NCBI GenBank assembly: GCA_012033015.1
Contig: JAAUPS010000005.1
Coordinates: forward strand, 1 to 62,727
DNA: 62,727 nucleotides
From: Phormidesmis sp. RL_2_1
Lineage (GTDB): Bacteria; Cyanobacteriota; Cyanobacteriia; Phormidesmidales; Phormidesmidaceae
Direction of reading: 5' to 3'
The position numbers and the translations under genes were made by a program. Position 1 is the stretch's first letter; each line of letters begins with the position of its first letter. The notes under the pieces are model-generated. The model ran no database searches, was not told the DNA's origin, and saw only the letters and a list, made by a program, of their open reading frames with translations. Shown here piece after piece: positions 8,982 through 18,600 of the stretch.

Positions 8982-10670
8982 CTAGGGCAGTAGGTCTACT
9001 TGGGTCGCGTATACCTTGCCTTCGATGTACTGCACTGACGCTGAAACCCTAGAGCCGCGCTCTAATTTGTCAAAAATATCAGCGTTGATATACTTCTGGT
9101 GAAACAAAATATCTTTACTGCCATCGTCAGGCGCAATATAGCCATGAAAGTTTCCCGGCTTTAAGGTAAACAAAAGCTTGACGACGCCTCGCTTAATCAG
9201 TGATTCATCCAAGCTGTGTGTAGCCGGTAGCTGTTCTGATAAAGGTGTTTCTTCTGTTGGGATGTCTTCTGTTGGGATGTCTTCTGTTGGGATGTCTTCT
9301 GTTGGGATGTCTTCTGTTGGGACAGTCTCGATCTGATTGTCTATGGTCAAAGCATCTTCAGTCCAAGAATCTTCGGTCAAAGAATCTTCAGTCGGAGCAT
9401 CGGGCTCCTCTTCTTGCAAACCTGCGTTAGCGGAGGCAATAGACCAAGGGTAAGGAAGCGCCTCTGCTTTATCTGCAACTGAAGTTTTGCTATCCTCTTG
9501 AACCGGCTCAGCCGTCAAAGGTATGGTGGCAAAAGGGATCTCTGCAGGCTCGGATATTGCTGTAAAACTAGGCTGTTGTTCTACAGATTGTTCATCAATC
9601 TCAGGATCTGGTGCGATCGCATCTGTAGACGCACTAAACGCACTAACCTCCGTCGTCGCTGGTGATTTTGCAGTCTCTTCTGGCGATGCTATAGCCGCTG
9701 CTAAGGGCTCTGAGACCTCTTCTGAAACTGGAATGGTCTCTTGTGTAGAAAGAGATAACTGAGTATCAGCGAGCAGTGGCGCTTCTGGCACATCTGAGGC
9801 TGCGCTGGCTGCGGTTTCCTTCTCTAAGTCGGCGCGCGTGGGGATTTCGCTCTCAATAATATCAAAGCTAAAAAGTACCACTTGTTCTACGGTCTGCTCT
9901 GATTCTACGGTCTGCTCTGATTCTACGGTCTGAGCTGATTCTACGGTCTGAGCTGATTCTACGGCCTGCTCTGATTCTACGGCCTGCTCTGAGAAATCTT
10001 CAGATACTGAAACGGCATTTAGCGTTTGCGGCGCTGGAGAAACTGGCTCAGGCTCAATTGCTGGCAAAAGATCATGAATGTTGGGGAGCTGATCGTCTGG
10101 CTGTAACTGATAACGACCTGAATCATCTAGCGCTGATTCGCCTTGAACTAAGCCCTCTAGGACTGAATCATCTAAGACTGAATCATCTAAGACTGATTTT
10201 GATCCATCGGTCGCTGCTTGCTGGGTTGATGGCGATAAAAGTGTTGAAACCTCTTTTGGAAAGCTGGGCGCAACGGGCTTATCACCAGACACTGCAGCAG
10301 TCGCAGCATTTACACGTCTGTGAGTATCGACGGTATCAGGAGCCGAGGTCTGCTCACTTGTTGGGGATATGGCACTACCGTCTGCGGCTAGGCTGCTTTG
10401 AGCTGGATGATCTGGCGCTAGATTATCCACTTTTAAAGAGATGGTGCCTCTCGAAGAGATAGGGGCTTTGGTCGTCGCATTCACTCTCTCTGCATCACGG
10501 CCTGCGGCAAGTCGAGCGGTGAATTTATTGAGCGGCTGCTGGATCGGTGCTTCTAGTTCATCGACAGATGGTAACTGAGCGGAGCGGGCACTATGGCTAC
10601 GCTGCCCGCTCAAAGCACGCAGCACCTTCTGCAATCGATGTAGTAGCCAATTCATAAACCGTTTCAGCAT
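8982..10670 (-). CDS. cold-shock-domain protein with long acidic repeat linker
   Basis: A 562-residue protein in three parts. Residues 1-25 are basic and amphipathic (MLKRFMNWLLHRLQKVLRAL). Residues about 30-490 are disordered, acidic and rich in Glu/Ser/Thr/Ala. Residues about 493-562 form a cold-shock-like beta-barrel (GVVKLLFTLKPGNFHGYIAPD, then DILFHQKYI), which in this fold binds single-stranded nucleic acid. The linker holds two in-frame tandem arrays: 18-bp units encoding EQTVES-type repeats (about 9886-9985) and 15-bp units encoding PTEDI (about 9247-9330). The function is unknown; an RNA-binding head on a flexible tether is an inference. Confidence 0.68.
   Translation of the reverse strand: MLKRFMNWLLHRLQKVLRALSGQRSHSARSAQLPSVDELEAPIQQPLNKFTARLAAGRDAERVNATTKAPISSRGTISLKVDNLAPDHPAQSSLAADGSAISPTSEQTSAPDTVDTHRRVNAATAAVSGDKPVAPSFPKEVSTLLSPSTQQAATDGSKSVLDDSVLDDSVLEGLVQGESALDDSGRYQLQPDDQLPNIHDLLPAIEPEPVSPAPQTLNAVSVSEDFSEQAVESEQAVESAQTVESAQTVESEQTVESEQTVEQVVLFSFDIIESEIPTRADLEKETAASAASDVPEAPLLADTQLSLSTQETIPVSEEVSEPLAAAIASPEETAKSPATTEVSAFSASTDAIAPDPEIDEQSVEQQPSFTAISEPAEIPFATIPLTAEPVQEDSKTSVADKAEALPYPWSIASANAGLQEEEPDAPTEDSLTEDSWTEDALTIDNQIETVPTEDIPTEDIPTEDIPTEDIPTEETPLSEQLPATHSLDESLIKRGVVKLLFTLKPGNFHGYIAPDDGSKDILFHQKYINADIFDKLERGSRVSASVQYIEGKVYATQVDLLP
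9247..9335. repeat. 15-bp in-frame tandem repeat (PTEDI)
   Basis: Five near-perfect copies of GGGATGTCTTCTGTT, read on the minus strand as PTEDI. The first copies are base-identical, which suggests recent expansion by slippage. Confidence 0.92.
9886..9990. repeat. 18-bp in-frame tandem repeat (TVESEQ/TVESAQ)
   Basis: Six copies of an 18-bp unit such as ACGGTCTGCTCTGATTCT, encoding EQTVES or AQTVES on the minus strand. It lies within the acidic linker of the cold-shock-domain protein. Confidence 0.92.
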
Positions 10671-10800
10671 TGCGGCTGGCCCCTAATAAGCTTTCACATA
10701 AACTTTAGCCATGATGAATAGCGTGAGAAAAATCGTCAAAGCAAAAAGTCGTCAAAGCTATATTACCAGTCGTTAGGGTACGTAAGGTTTACGTCTAAAG

Positions 10801-10955
10801 CTCACCATGTATAGCAAAGTAAGGGTATAGCAAAGTAAGGATGCATTCTTACTTTGCGCTAGTTGAGTTAGCCGCTGCTCGTCAAGGCTTATAGCGTTGG
10901 CGTAGCCTCTCCGAGGAGAATTACCATTGTCCTACCTAGCTCGACAGAAGCTCTA
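10801..10955. repeat. modular palindromic dispersed repeat, copy A
   Basis: It holds a near-perfect palindrome, GCAAAGTAAGGATGCATTC followed by TTACTTTGC, centred on ATGCAT, then a block containing GCGTTGGCGTAGCCTCTCC and a terminal block TAGCTCGACAGAAGCTC. The same blocks recur in reverse orientation at 33925-34086 and in part at 14942-15020. The surrounding 10671-11130 stretch has no supported gene. Confidence 0.8.
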
Positions 10956-11115
10956 GGCCGCAGGAATACAGTAAAGGGCCAGTAGGGTTGCACCGCCTAG
11001 TTCGTCTGCGATCGCAATCGCTAAAGGCGGCCAAAACCCGGTACTGTCGAGCATCAGCGACACAAAGCCCATACATTAGGCAATCATTAGACAAATCATT
11101 AGGCAATCATGAATA

Positions 11116-11143
11116 GCCAGCCCCTTCCCCCTAGGAGGCTGGC
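11116..11143 (-). terminator. weak hairpin overlapping the Nudix stop codon
   Basis: GCCAGCC and GGCTGGC form a 7-bp stem across the stop codon at 11131-11133. There is no clear T-run after it on the minus strand, so the terminator call is tentative. Confidence 0.3.
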
Positions 11144-11583
11144 CCTGCGGGCATGAGGCCACTGTCTAAAAAGGTGAGCAAAGCTTGCTGATGGGGCTTG
11201 CCGAGCGATCGCACCTGGGCCAACTTCTCTGAATACTTCTGGCCTGCGACAATCTCATCAACTGAAAACAACGCCAAATCTTGACCTTCATTCAGCACGA
11301 GTTCTGTAGTCGGTACCGTTAGCTCACCGTAATAGTAGTAGCGATGAATTTTACTATCGGCAGCCTCTCGAAACAGCGTGAGCTGAGGGGGCACATAGGC
11401 AATCTCTTCCATCAGCTCGCGCCGCAAACCCATCGCCGTATCCTCCCCTGGTTCTATATGCCCGCCAAAAAAACCCCAAACACCAGGATGAACAATATGC
11501 GGCACATCATCCCGCAACTGCATGAGAAACTGACCTTCTCGATACAAAATGGCCAAAGTCACTTTTACCAATGGTTCACTCAT
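11131..11583 (-). CDS. Nudix hydrolase
   Basis: A 150-residue single-domain Nudix protein. The Nudix box is intact (GGHIEPGEDTAMGLRREL then MEEI), giving the Glu residues that bind Mg2+ for hydrolysis of nucleoside-diphosphate-linked substrates. The family does not fix the substrate. A 10-bp tandem repeat (GGTTCAGCTA-like) fills the 80-bp gap between it and the next gene upstream. Confidence 0.88.
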   Translation of the reverse strand: MSEPLVKVTLAILYREGQFLMQLRDDVPHIVHPGVWGFFGGHIEPGEDTAMGLRRELMEEIAYVPPQLTLFREAADSKIHRYYYYGELTVPTTELVLNEGQDLALFSVDEIVAGQKYSEKLAQVRSLGKPHQQALLTFLDSGLMPAGPAS

Positions 11584-11663
11584 GCTGAAAATTCCTAAAA
11601 CAGATTCAGTCAGTTAGGTTCGGTTAAGTTCAGTTAGGTTCAGCTAGGGTCAGCTAGGGTCAG

Positions 11664-12905
11664 TTAGTCAGGACACAGGAAATCAGCACCTTCATTCACC
11701 TGCACCACACCACAACCGGCATAGTCCCCTGCAGGGGTAAGACCAGGGCGAAACAGCAACACCGATTCAGCCCCTGACGCCGTCCCCTGACGCACAAACA
11801 AAACGCCATCCCAGTAGTTCATAGCTTGAATACTCGCAAACCCATAGCTAGCGAATTCAGTAGGCGGCGGCGTCACTGACACAGCCGCTAGGTCACTTCT
11901 ACCAGGAAGCTGAGTGCGATACAGCCCATAGCTACCGCTCTCACTGGGAGAGATCACAAACACCGCTGATTGATCGACATCTGCGCAAGAATCTAACAGC
12001 ACAGGTATGGCCACATTTCCGGTCGTCTCATCCACTGCTGGCTCACCGACCACCCGCTGCGCGGTCATTGTCTTTTGACCAACCAAGCTAAAACTTTCAC
12101 AGTCAAATGCATTGACAATATCAATCGTCCAAGCGCTACCGGCAACGGCAACGACATTAGAAGCCCCACTAGGCCAATCTAAGCGAATGGCTTCGCCATT
12201 GTTGATGGTGGTTGCAGTGGGAATGCTCGCGGCAACCGTTGAATCAGCCTCTGGTGCGGGCGGCGAAGGGGTTGCACTCGGTGGGACAACGGGAGCGGCT
12301 GGCGGCGGGGAAGCCTGGGCAGTTGTCGAAGCTGGGTCAGTGGAAAACGCTCGCGGCGCTGTGGGCCTAGAACCATCGGCAATATCAAAACAGTTGGCCC
12401 CTGAACCTTCAGCGATGCGGCCATTATTAGGGCCTAGGGCAACGCCGAGTTGATACAAATAATACTCTCGATAGGGCCACTGCTGCGTTTGATCGCAGGT
12501 ATCATCCAAGCACACACACACATACACCGGCACATCGGCATAATAGCCACGCCACTCAGCAATGATTTCATCAAGGCCAACGGCTTCGTCTTGAGCGTAG
12601 CGGGCAGTAGGTGCTATAGGCGTAGCGGTAGATTGAGCAGATTGGGCCTGGGCAGATTGAGCCTGGGCAGACCTTGGCGAAAGGGCCTGGGGTAATACAG
12701 CTAAAGCGGTAGCTAACGAGGTGCCAACCAAAAGCCTGCGAATGACGCTGTATGCCTGAATGCTTTGGGCGGTTTTTTGAATTTTAAAAAGCTGGATTTT
12801 ATGAAGTGCCTGAACAGAAAACAACTTTAAAAAACTATCTGAGAAAAAACCATCTGAGAAAAAACCATCTGAAAAAAAACTATCTAAAACAGGATGCCAT
12901 ATCAT
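11664..12905 (-). CDS. secreted or lipid-exposed protein with a four-cysteine domain (paralogue 1)
   Basis: About 413 residues from the ATG at 12905; the track start at 13031 is a TTG and lacks support. A hydrophobic segment ending SAQAQ resembles an export signal but lies some 55 residues in, so the true start is uncertain. Next comes a domain with the pattern VYVCVCLDDTCD, WPYREYYLYQLGVALGPNN and NCFDI, shared with the next gene. A Pro/Ala/Ser-rich linker leads to a beta-rich C-terminal domain (about 280-413) containing WTIDIVNAFDC. The N-terminus has 15-bp in-frame repeats encoding FFSDG (about 12838-12890). No known family was recognised. Confidence 0.55.
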   Translation of the reverse strand: MIWHPVLDSFFSDGFFSDGFFSDSFLKLFSVQALHKIQLFKIQKTAQSIQAYSVIRRLLVGTSLATALAVLPQALSPRSAQAQSAQAQSAQSTATPIAPTARYAQDEAVGLDEIIAEWRGYYADVPVYVCVCLDDTCDQTQQWPYREYYLYQLGVALGPNNGRIAEGSGANCFDIADGSRPTAPRAFSTDPASTTAQASPPPAAPVVPPSATPSPPAPEADSTVAASIPTATTINNGEAIRLDWPSGASNVVAVAGSAWTIDIVNAFDCESFSLVGQKTMTAQRVVGEPAVDETTGNVAIPVLLDSCADVDQSAVFVISPSESGSYGLYRTQLPGRSDLAAVSVTPPPTEFASYGFASIQAMNYWDGVLFVRQGTASGAESVLLFRPGLTPAGDYAGCGVVQVNEGADFLCPD

Positions 12906-13120
12906 TGGTAAGACGCGATCATGACGATCTTCAAGCGGGTTGAACACACGGAAATTTGGAGGGCAAGATTGTCGGAAAAACGGCAGAGAAAACGGTTTAG
13001 CAAATTTAAAAGAAGAAGAGATATAGATCAAAAATATAGAAATCAGAGACAGAAATCAGATCCAAAATCAGAAAATATAGATCCAAAAAAGCAGAAACTT
13101 TTAGAAACTTTTAGAAACTT

Positions 13121-13552
13121 TTAAGGAGAGTCACCTGCTTCGATATCAAAACAGTTAAAGCCGTTGCTTTCACTAACGGCTGCATTGTTAGGGCCAAGGG
13201 CAACCGCTAACTGGTACTGCGTGAAGGATCGAAAGGGCCAAATAGAATCATCTCCACAAGTGAGGGCAGTGCAGGTGCAGGCAAAGACTGGAATATCAGG
13301 ATAGCGATCGCGCCACTCATCAATAATCAACGCCAAATCAACATCTTCACCCCGCGCGTAGCGAACCGTCGGCACCTGATTAGGATTTCTCACCGCAGCA
13401 GCGCTATCCGACTGCGCCTGAGCCGCTAGCACCCAGCCTAAAGCCCAGCCCCCCAGACCGCAGCCTGCTAACACCGAGAGCCAACGCACTGCTCTATTGA
13501 CCGCTCTATTGACCGTGACCATGACCATGACCCCAATGATTTTTGCCCGCAT
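13121..13552 (-). CDS. secreted four-cysteine-domain protein (paralogue 2)
   Basis: A 143-residue protein with a signal peptide (hydrophobic segment ending AAQAQ). Its single domain matches that of the next gene downstream: RYARGEDVDLALIIDEWR, VFACTCTALTCGDD, FTQYQLAVALGPNN and NCFDI. Conserved cysteines in an exported protein suggest disulphides, but a metal or cofactor role is possible. The order on the minus strand (this short gene first) suggests local duplication. The function is unknown. Confidence 0.6.
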   Translation of the reverse strand: MRAKIIGVMVMVTVNRAVNRAVRWLSVLAGCGLGGWALGWVLAAQAQSDSAAAVRNPNQVPTVRYARGEDVDLALIIDEWRDRYPDIPVFACTCTALTCGDDSIWPFRSFTQYQLAVALGPNNAAVSESNGFNCFDIEAGDSP

Positions 13553-13876
13553 TTTTACCCATAAGATTCAGATTACTGAGTTTCTGAACCCTTGCGCAAG
13601 TTCACCGGCCCCTTGACTTGCTCGAATGTCAGGCAATGGTTCGTAACGTAGCAATTTTTTTCAATATATGGGCACATTAACGCCAACGAAGTCGAACACT
13701 GTTTCGAGCCTTGGATAGCCCTTGTCCAACTGAGTAACGATCTAAGTGATTGGAACGTTGCTTGAACAGTCGCTTTTTCTACAAAATGAGATAGCTCCTC
13801 AACCGGTATTTGAAGCGCTCGGCCAACGCTACCATAAAGTGCTCATCGTGAATCAGCAGTGAGATAGCCAACAAGC

Positions 13877-13910
13877 AGCCCCTAGATGAAGCATAGGGGC
13901 TGTTTTTTTT
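13877..13910 (+). terminator. strong intrinsic terminator on the plus strand
   Basis: An 8-bp perfect stem (AGCCCCTA / TAGGGGCT) with a 9-base loop is followed by GTTTTTTTT. The T-run orientation makes it a plus-strand terminator, yet both flanking genes are on the minus strand. No plus-strand ORF of recognisable type lies just upstream, so it may end a small RNA or an antisense transcript. Confidence 0.8.
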
Positions 13911-13946
13911 GGGCTAACCGACGACGGATATATGACGAGTCTAGGA

Positions 13947-14876
13947 CTAGGACAAAATTTGATCATCTAGGGAAAAATCAACCGCTGCTTGCTTGAGCCC
14001 GTTGACGAGGTAGTCGTTTTCAAATGAGTCTCTAAGGCCGTCGATCAGGCTAAATTGAGGCTGCCAATTCAATTCAGCTTTAGCTTTACTGATATCGGTG
14101 AAAAAGTGTTGCACCCGCATGGGGAAGGCTTTGCGCTTGCCAAAGTCATATTGATCGGCGTCGTAGTGAACGATATTGATAGCGCTGGGATCTTTGCCAG
14201 CAGCTTGAGCACAAGCACGGGCAAGACCGTCAAAGGTAACGGCCTTGGGGCCGGAGATGTTGTAAATTTGGCCGATGGCGTTGGGATTGTTGAGGATGCT
14301 GACCATCGCTGAGGCGAGGTCTTGGCAGTGACCGAGGTGAGTGAGTGCCATGCCGCTGCCGGGGATAGGAATGGGCCGATCGCTGACGAGGCGATCAAAG
14401 AACCATTGCTCTAGGGGGTTGTAGTTTTGGGGGCCATATATATAGACGGGACGCACAGATGTGAAAGGAACGCCTTGGGCTTGGAGATAGTCTTCGGTGT
14501 GAAATTTGCCTTTGTGGCGGCTGTTAGGATCGATGGGATCGCCCTCAAAATGAGGCATTTGGTCGCTTTTAGCATAGACGCCTGCTGAGCTGACGTAGAT
14601 AAAGTGTTGGAGTTTGTCTCGGTAAAGCTCGACTAGCGGCTGCGTGTGAACGAGTTCGCGGCCGTTGTTGTCGAAGATGGCATCAAAAGATTGGTTGGCC
14701 AAAGCGGATTTTAGGGCTTCTGGTTGTGTGCGATCGCACACAATCGTCTCCACACCCATCACAGGAGACGGATGATTGCCTCGGTTGAGCAACACAACCT
14801 CATGGCCTTGAGCGACCAACTGCTGCGTCAGATAGACCCCGACAAATCGAGTACCACCGATAACTAAAATACGCAT
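13947..14876 (-). CDS. NAD-dependent epimerase family protein, CSP41-like
   Basis: A 309-residue extended SDR protein. The N-terminal Rossmann motif is GGTRFVG; YVSSAGVYA and VRPVYIYGP follow, and residues up to 300 keep family character. The pattern and length match the cyanobacterial homologues of chloroplast CSP41, proteins linked to RNA binding and stabilisation in plastids. Whether the cyanobacterial protein acts on RNA or on sugars is not settled by sequence. It is transcribed away from chlH. Confidence 0.78.
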   Translation of the reverse strand: MRILVIGGTRFVGVYLTQQLVAQGHEVVLLNRGNHPSPVMGVETIVCDRTQPEALKSALANQSFDAIFDNNGRELVHTQPLVELYRDKLQHFIYVSSAGVYAKSDQMPHFEGDPIDPNSRHKGKFHTEDYLQAQGVPFTSVRPVYIYGPQNYNPLEQWFFDRLVSDRPIPIPGSGMALTHLGHCQDLASAMVSILNNPNAIGQIYNISGPKAVTFDGLARACAQAAGKDPSAINIVHYDADQYDFGKRKAFPMRVQHFFTDISKAKAELNWQPQFSLIDGLRDSFENDYLVNGLKQAAVDFSLDDQILS

Positions 14877-15649
14877 GACTTCTGCTTCCTCGCGAACCGC
14901 TTACTCACTATCTGCTTACTCACTATCTGCTTGCTCACTATCTATAGCTTCTATCGAGTGAGTTAGGACAATAGGCTCACCATGTATCGCAAAGCAAGGA
15001 TGCATTCTTACTTTGCAATATGACCTGCGCTCTGATTATCTGCTTTATTTGCCTTATCTGCTGAATCTGCGCTGATGAGGATAACCTGTCACTTGTCGGC
15101 GACCTCACCCAACACTCTGGCCTGATGCCCGACACTCTATGACCTAAAGCGCCAAGACCTAAAGCGCCAAGACCTAAAGCGCCAACCTGTAAAGCCGCGC
15201 ATTATAAAACGATCTCAAAAAAGTTGCACAGGTGAATGGAGTCACTCTCAAAAGCACAGCTCGACCTTGAGAGCCGTTGAAAACCTTTGACAACCGCTTA
15301 ATACTTTTAAGTTGTGCAAACAAAACCTTGAGAAGACACTCAGCAGAATCAAAACATTTGTTTACAAAGAGATCAAGAAAATATGTCAATTTGTGTCACA
15401 TGAGGCTGAAAAGCCTTGTTATGACTGGCTTTTCTGGTAAAACTTTACTTAGGTTTAGATTATGTTTGAAAGCCAAATTGTGTATGACAAAAAATGTCTA
15501 TACTTCAATCCAATCGTTTTGTAAACAATTGTTTCGTTTTTTCGAGACGGGTTTCTCACGAGAAGCAGGATTTTGCCAGCTCTAAAAGCACCAGCTCTAA
15601 AAGCAATATAGAAGCAATATAGACATCTCACTGTAGGAGTTCATCGCGC
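14877..15649. other. 770-bp chlH upstream region
   Basis: It contains no supported gene. It holds triplicated TTACTCACTATCTGC, dispersed repeat copy B, a 15-bp tandem repeat GCGCCAAGACCTAAA (about 15139-15186), and an AT-rich stretch from 15190 leading into chlH. A long AT-rich leader before a tightly regulated pigment gene probably contains its promoter, but I could not identify boxes. Confidence 0.6.
14942..15020. repeat. modular palindromic dispersed repeat, copy B
   Basis: It contains TAGCTTCTATCGAGTGAGTT, GGACAATA, and the palindromic block CGCAAAGCAAGGATGCATTC / TTACTTTGC, also present in copies A and C. The middle block found in A and C is absent here. Confidence 0.75.
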
Positions 15650-18600
15650 ATGTTCACTCAAGTTCGGCCCACTGTCAGGCACATCGTTCCCCAGGATTTG
15701 GGCGATCGCGCCTTGGTTAAGGTGGTGTACGTCGTCCTAGAGCCCCAGTATCAAAGCTCTTTGTCGGCTGCCGTACGTTCTATCAATGACCACAATTCTC
15801 AGCTCGCTGTGGAAATTAGCGGCTACCTCATCGAGGAACTGCGCAGCGAGGAGAACTACGAGGCGTTTAAGCAGGATATTGCTGAGGCCAATATCTTTAT
15901 CGGCTCATTGATTTTTGTCGAAGAGCTTGCCGAAAAAGTAGAAGCGGCAGTCAAGCCCCATCGCGATCGCCTAGATGCAGCCGTGGTTTTTCCCTCCATG
16001 CCTCAAGTCATGCGCCTCAATAAGCTCGGCAGCTTTAATATGGCCCAGTTAGGCCAGTCCAAAAGCGTGATTGGCGACTTTATGAAAAAGCGCCGCAAAA
16101 AGCAAGGCAGCGGCTTTGAAGATGCCATGCTGAAACTACTGCGCACCCTGCCCAAAGTGCTGAAGTACTTACCGGTCGAAAAAGCGCAGGATGCCCGCAA
16201 CTTTATGCTGAGTTTCCAGTATTGGCTCGGTGGATCGGCTGAGAATTTAGAAAACTTCCTGCTGATGCTCTCCGATAAATACGTCCTCCCCGAAAACTAT
16301 GAAGGAACATCTGCAGCGGCATCGCTGAGCTATGAGCAGCCCGTCACCTTTCCAGACATTGGCATCTGGCATCCGCTAGCGCCCGTGATGTTTGAAGATC
16401 TTAAGGAATACCTCAACTGGTACGATTCTCGCAGCGATATTCCTGCGATCGCCCGCAATCCTAAAGCCCCCTGCGTGGGTATCGTACTGCAGCGCACACA
16501 CCTGGTCACCGGCGATGATGCCCACTACGTTTCGATTGTGCAAGAACTAGAGTACAAAGGTGCCAGAGTCATCCCCGTATTTGCAGGCGGGTTGGACTTT
16601 TCTAAACCGGTCGATGCCTATTTCTTTGATCCTTTAAACCCGGCAGAAGCCATTGTCGATTCTGTCGTTTCGCTCACGGGCTTTGCCTTGGTGGGCGGGC
16701 CTGCTCGCCAAGATCATCCCAAAGCCATTGAGGCACTGCAGCGGCTCAACCGCCCTTATATGGTGTCTTTGCCCCTAGTCTTTCAAACCACAGAAGAGTG
16801 GCAAGCCAGTGACCTTGGCCTGCACCCGATTCAAGTGGCCTTGCAAATGGCCATTCCAGAACTAGATGGTGCCATTGAGCCGATTATTATGTCCGGTCGT
16901 GACGGGTCAACCGGTCGAGCCATCACCCTGCAAGATCGGGTCGAAGCCATTTCAACGCGATCGCTCAAATGGGCTCGCCTGCGCAAGCTGCCTCGCGTCG
17001 ATAAAAAGCTAGCCATTACCGTCTTCAGCTTCCCACCGGACAAAGGCAACGTGGGGACAGCCGCCTACCTCAACGTATTTGGCTCCATTTTCCGAGTGAT
17101 GCAAGAGATGAAAGCGCAGGGCTACACCGTTGAAGAACTGCCTGAAACCCCTGAAGCACTCATGCAATGGTGATTCACGATGCCCAAGCGCAGTACAACA
17201 GCCCCAACTTAAACATTGCCCACAAAATGTCGGTCGCCGAGTACGAAGCCCTCACCCCTTATTCTGTTCGATTAGAAGAAAACTGGGGGCCACCTCCAGG
17301 CCAGCTCAATACCGATGGTCAAAATTTGTTGGTGTACGGCAAAACCTTCGGCAATGTGTTTATCGGCGTACAGCCTACCTTTGGCTACGAAGGCGATCCG
17401 ATGCGGCTGCTATTTTCTCGTTCGGCTAGCCCCCACCATGGCTTTGCAGCTTACTACACCTACCTAGAGAAAATCTGGAAAGCAGATGCGGTGTTGCACT
17501 TCGGCACCCATGGCTCTCTCGAATTTATGCCCGGTAAGCAAATGGGGATGAGTGACAAGTGCTACCCCGACAACCTGATTGGCAACACCCCAAATTTGTA
17601 TTACTACGCGGCTAATAATCCTTCTGAGGCGACGATTGCCAAACGGCGCGGCTACGCAGAGATTATCAGCTACCTCACCCCACCAGCAGAAAATGCTGGG
17701 CTGTATAAGGGGCTCAAAGAACTCAGCGAGCTCATTGCCTCCTATCAGACCTTAAAAGACGGTGGTCGAGGCATTCCGATTGTGAATGCGGCGATTGAAA
17801 AAGCGCGGCAGGTCAATCTTGATAAAGACATTGCGCTGCCGGAAGCGTGCGGTGAACTCACCCTAGAGGAGCGCGATACGTTAATCGGCAAGCTCTACAT
17901 TAAGCTGATGGAGATTGAATCTCGCTTGCTGCCTTGCGGATTGCATGTGGTGGGTGAACCACCAACGGCTGAAGAGGCGATCGCAACGTTAGTGAACATC
18001 GCCAGTCTTGACCGGGTAGAAGAAGGTCAAAAAAGCATTCAACGCATCATTGCCGAGAGCATGGGCCGCGATATTAACGAGATTTATCGCAACAGTGATG
18101 TCGGTCAGCTCGAAGATGTTCAAACCCTGTTCGAGATTACTGAAGCGACGCGCGCAGCCGTGCGAGCCATGGTAGAAGAACAGATTAATGACGATGGCCG
18201 AGTATCTGCAAAGTCGATTCTCTCGACGTTTAACTTTGGTGGCAGCAAAGCCGTGTGGACGAAAGCCCTACATGAGCTAGGCTACGACAAAGTTGAAGAC
18301 GAATCCCTGACTTCCCTGTTTGAATATTTGCAATTCTGCCTGAAGCAAGTTGTGGCCGATAACGAGCTAGCGGGTTTGCTCAGCGCCTTAGATGGCGAAT
18401 ATGTCCTTCCTGGCCCCGGTGGGGATCCCATTCGCAACCCGGATGTATTACCAACAGGGAAGAATATTCATGCCCTCGATCCGCAATCGATTCCGACCTC
18501 TGCAGCGGTCGATTCTGCCAAGATCGTAGTGGATCGCTTGATCGCACGGCAAAGAGCTGAAAACGACGGGGCCTACCCTGAGACCATTGCCACCGTGCTG

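Noticed and set aside
9245-9430. Plus-strand ORF of repeated LLLGC
   Set aside because: It is the shadow of the PTEDI array in the minus-strand cold-shock-domain gene.
13680-13780. Plus-strand fragment NANEVEHCFEPWIALVQLSN as a transposase remnant
   Set aside because: It is about 30 codons with no flanking motif or terminal repeat, too little to assign.
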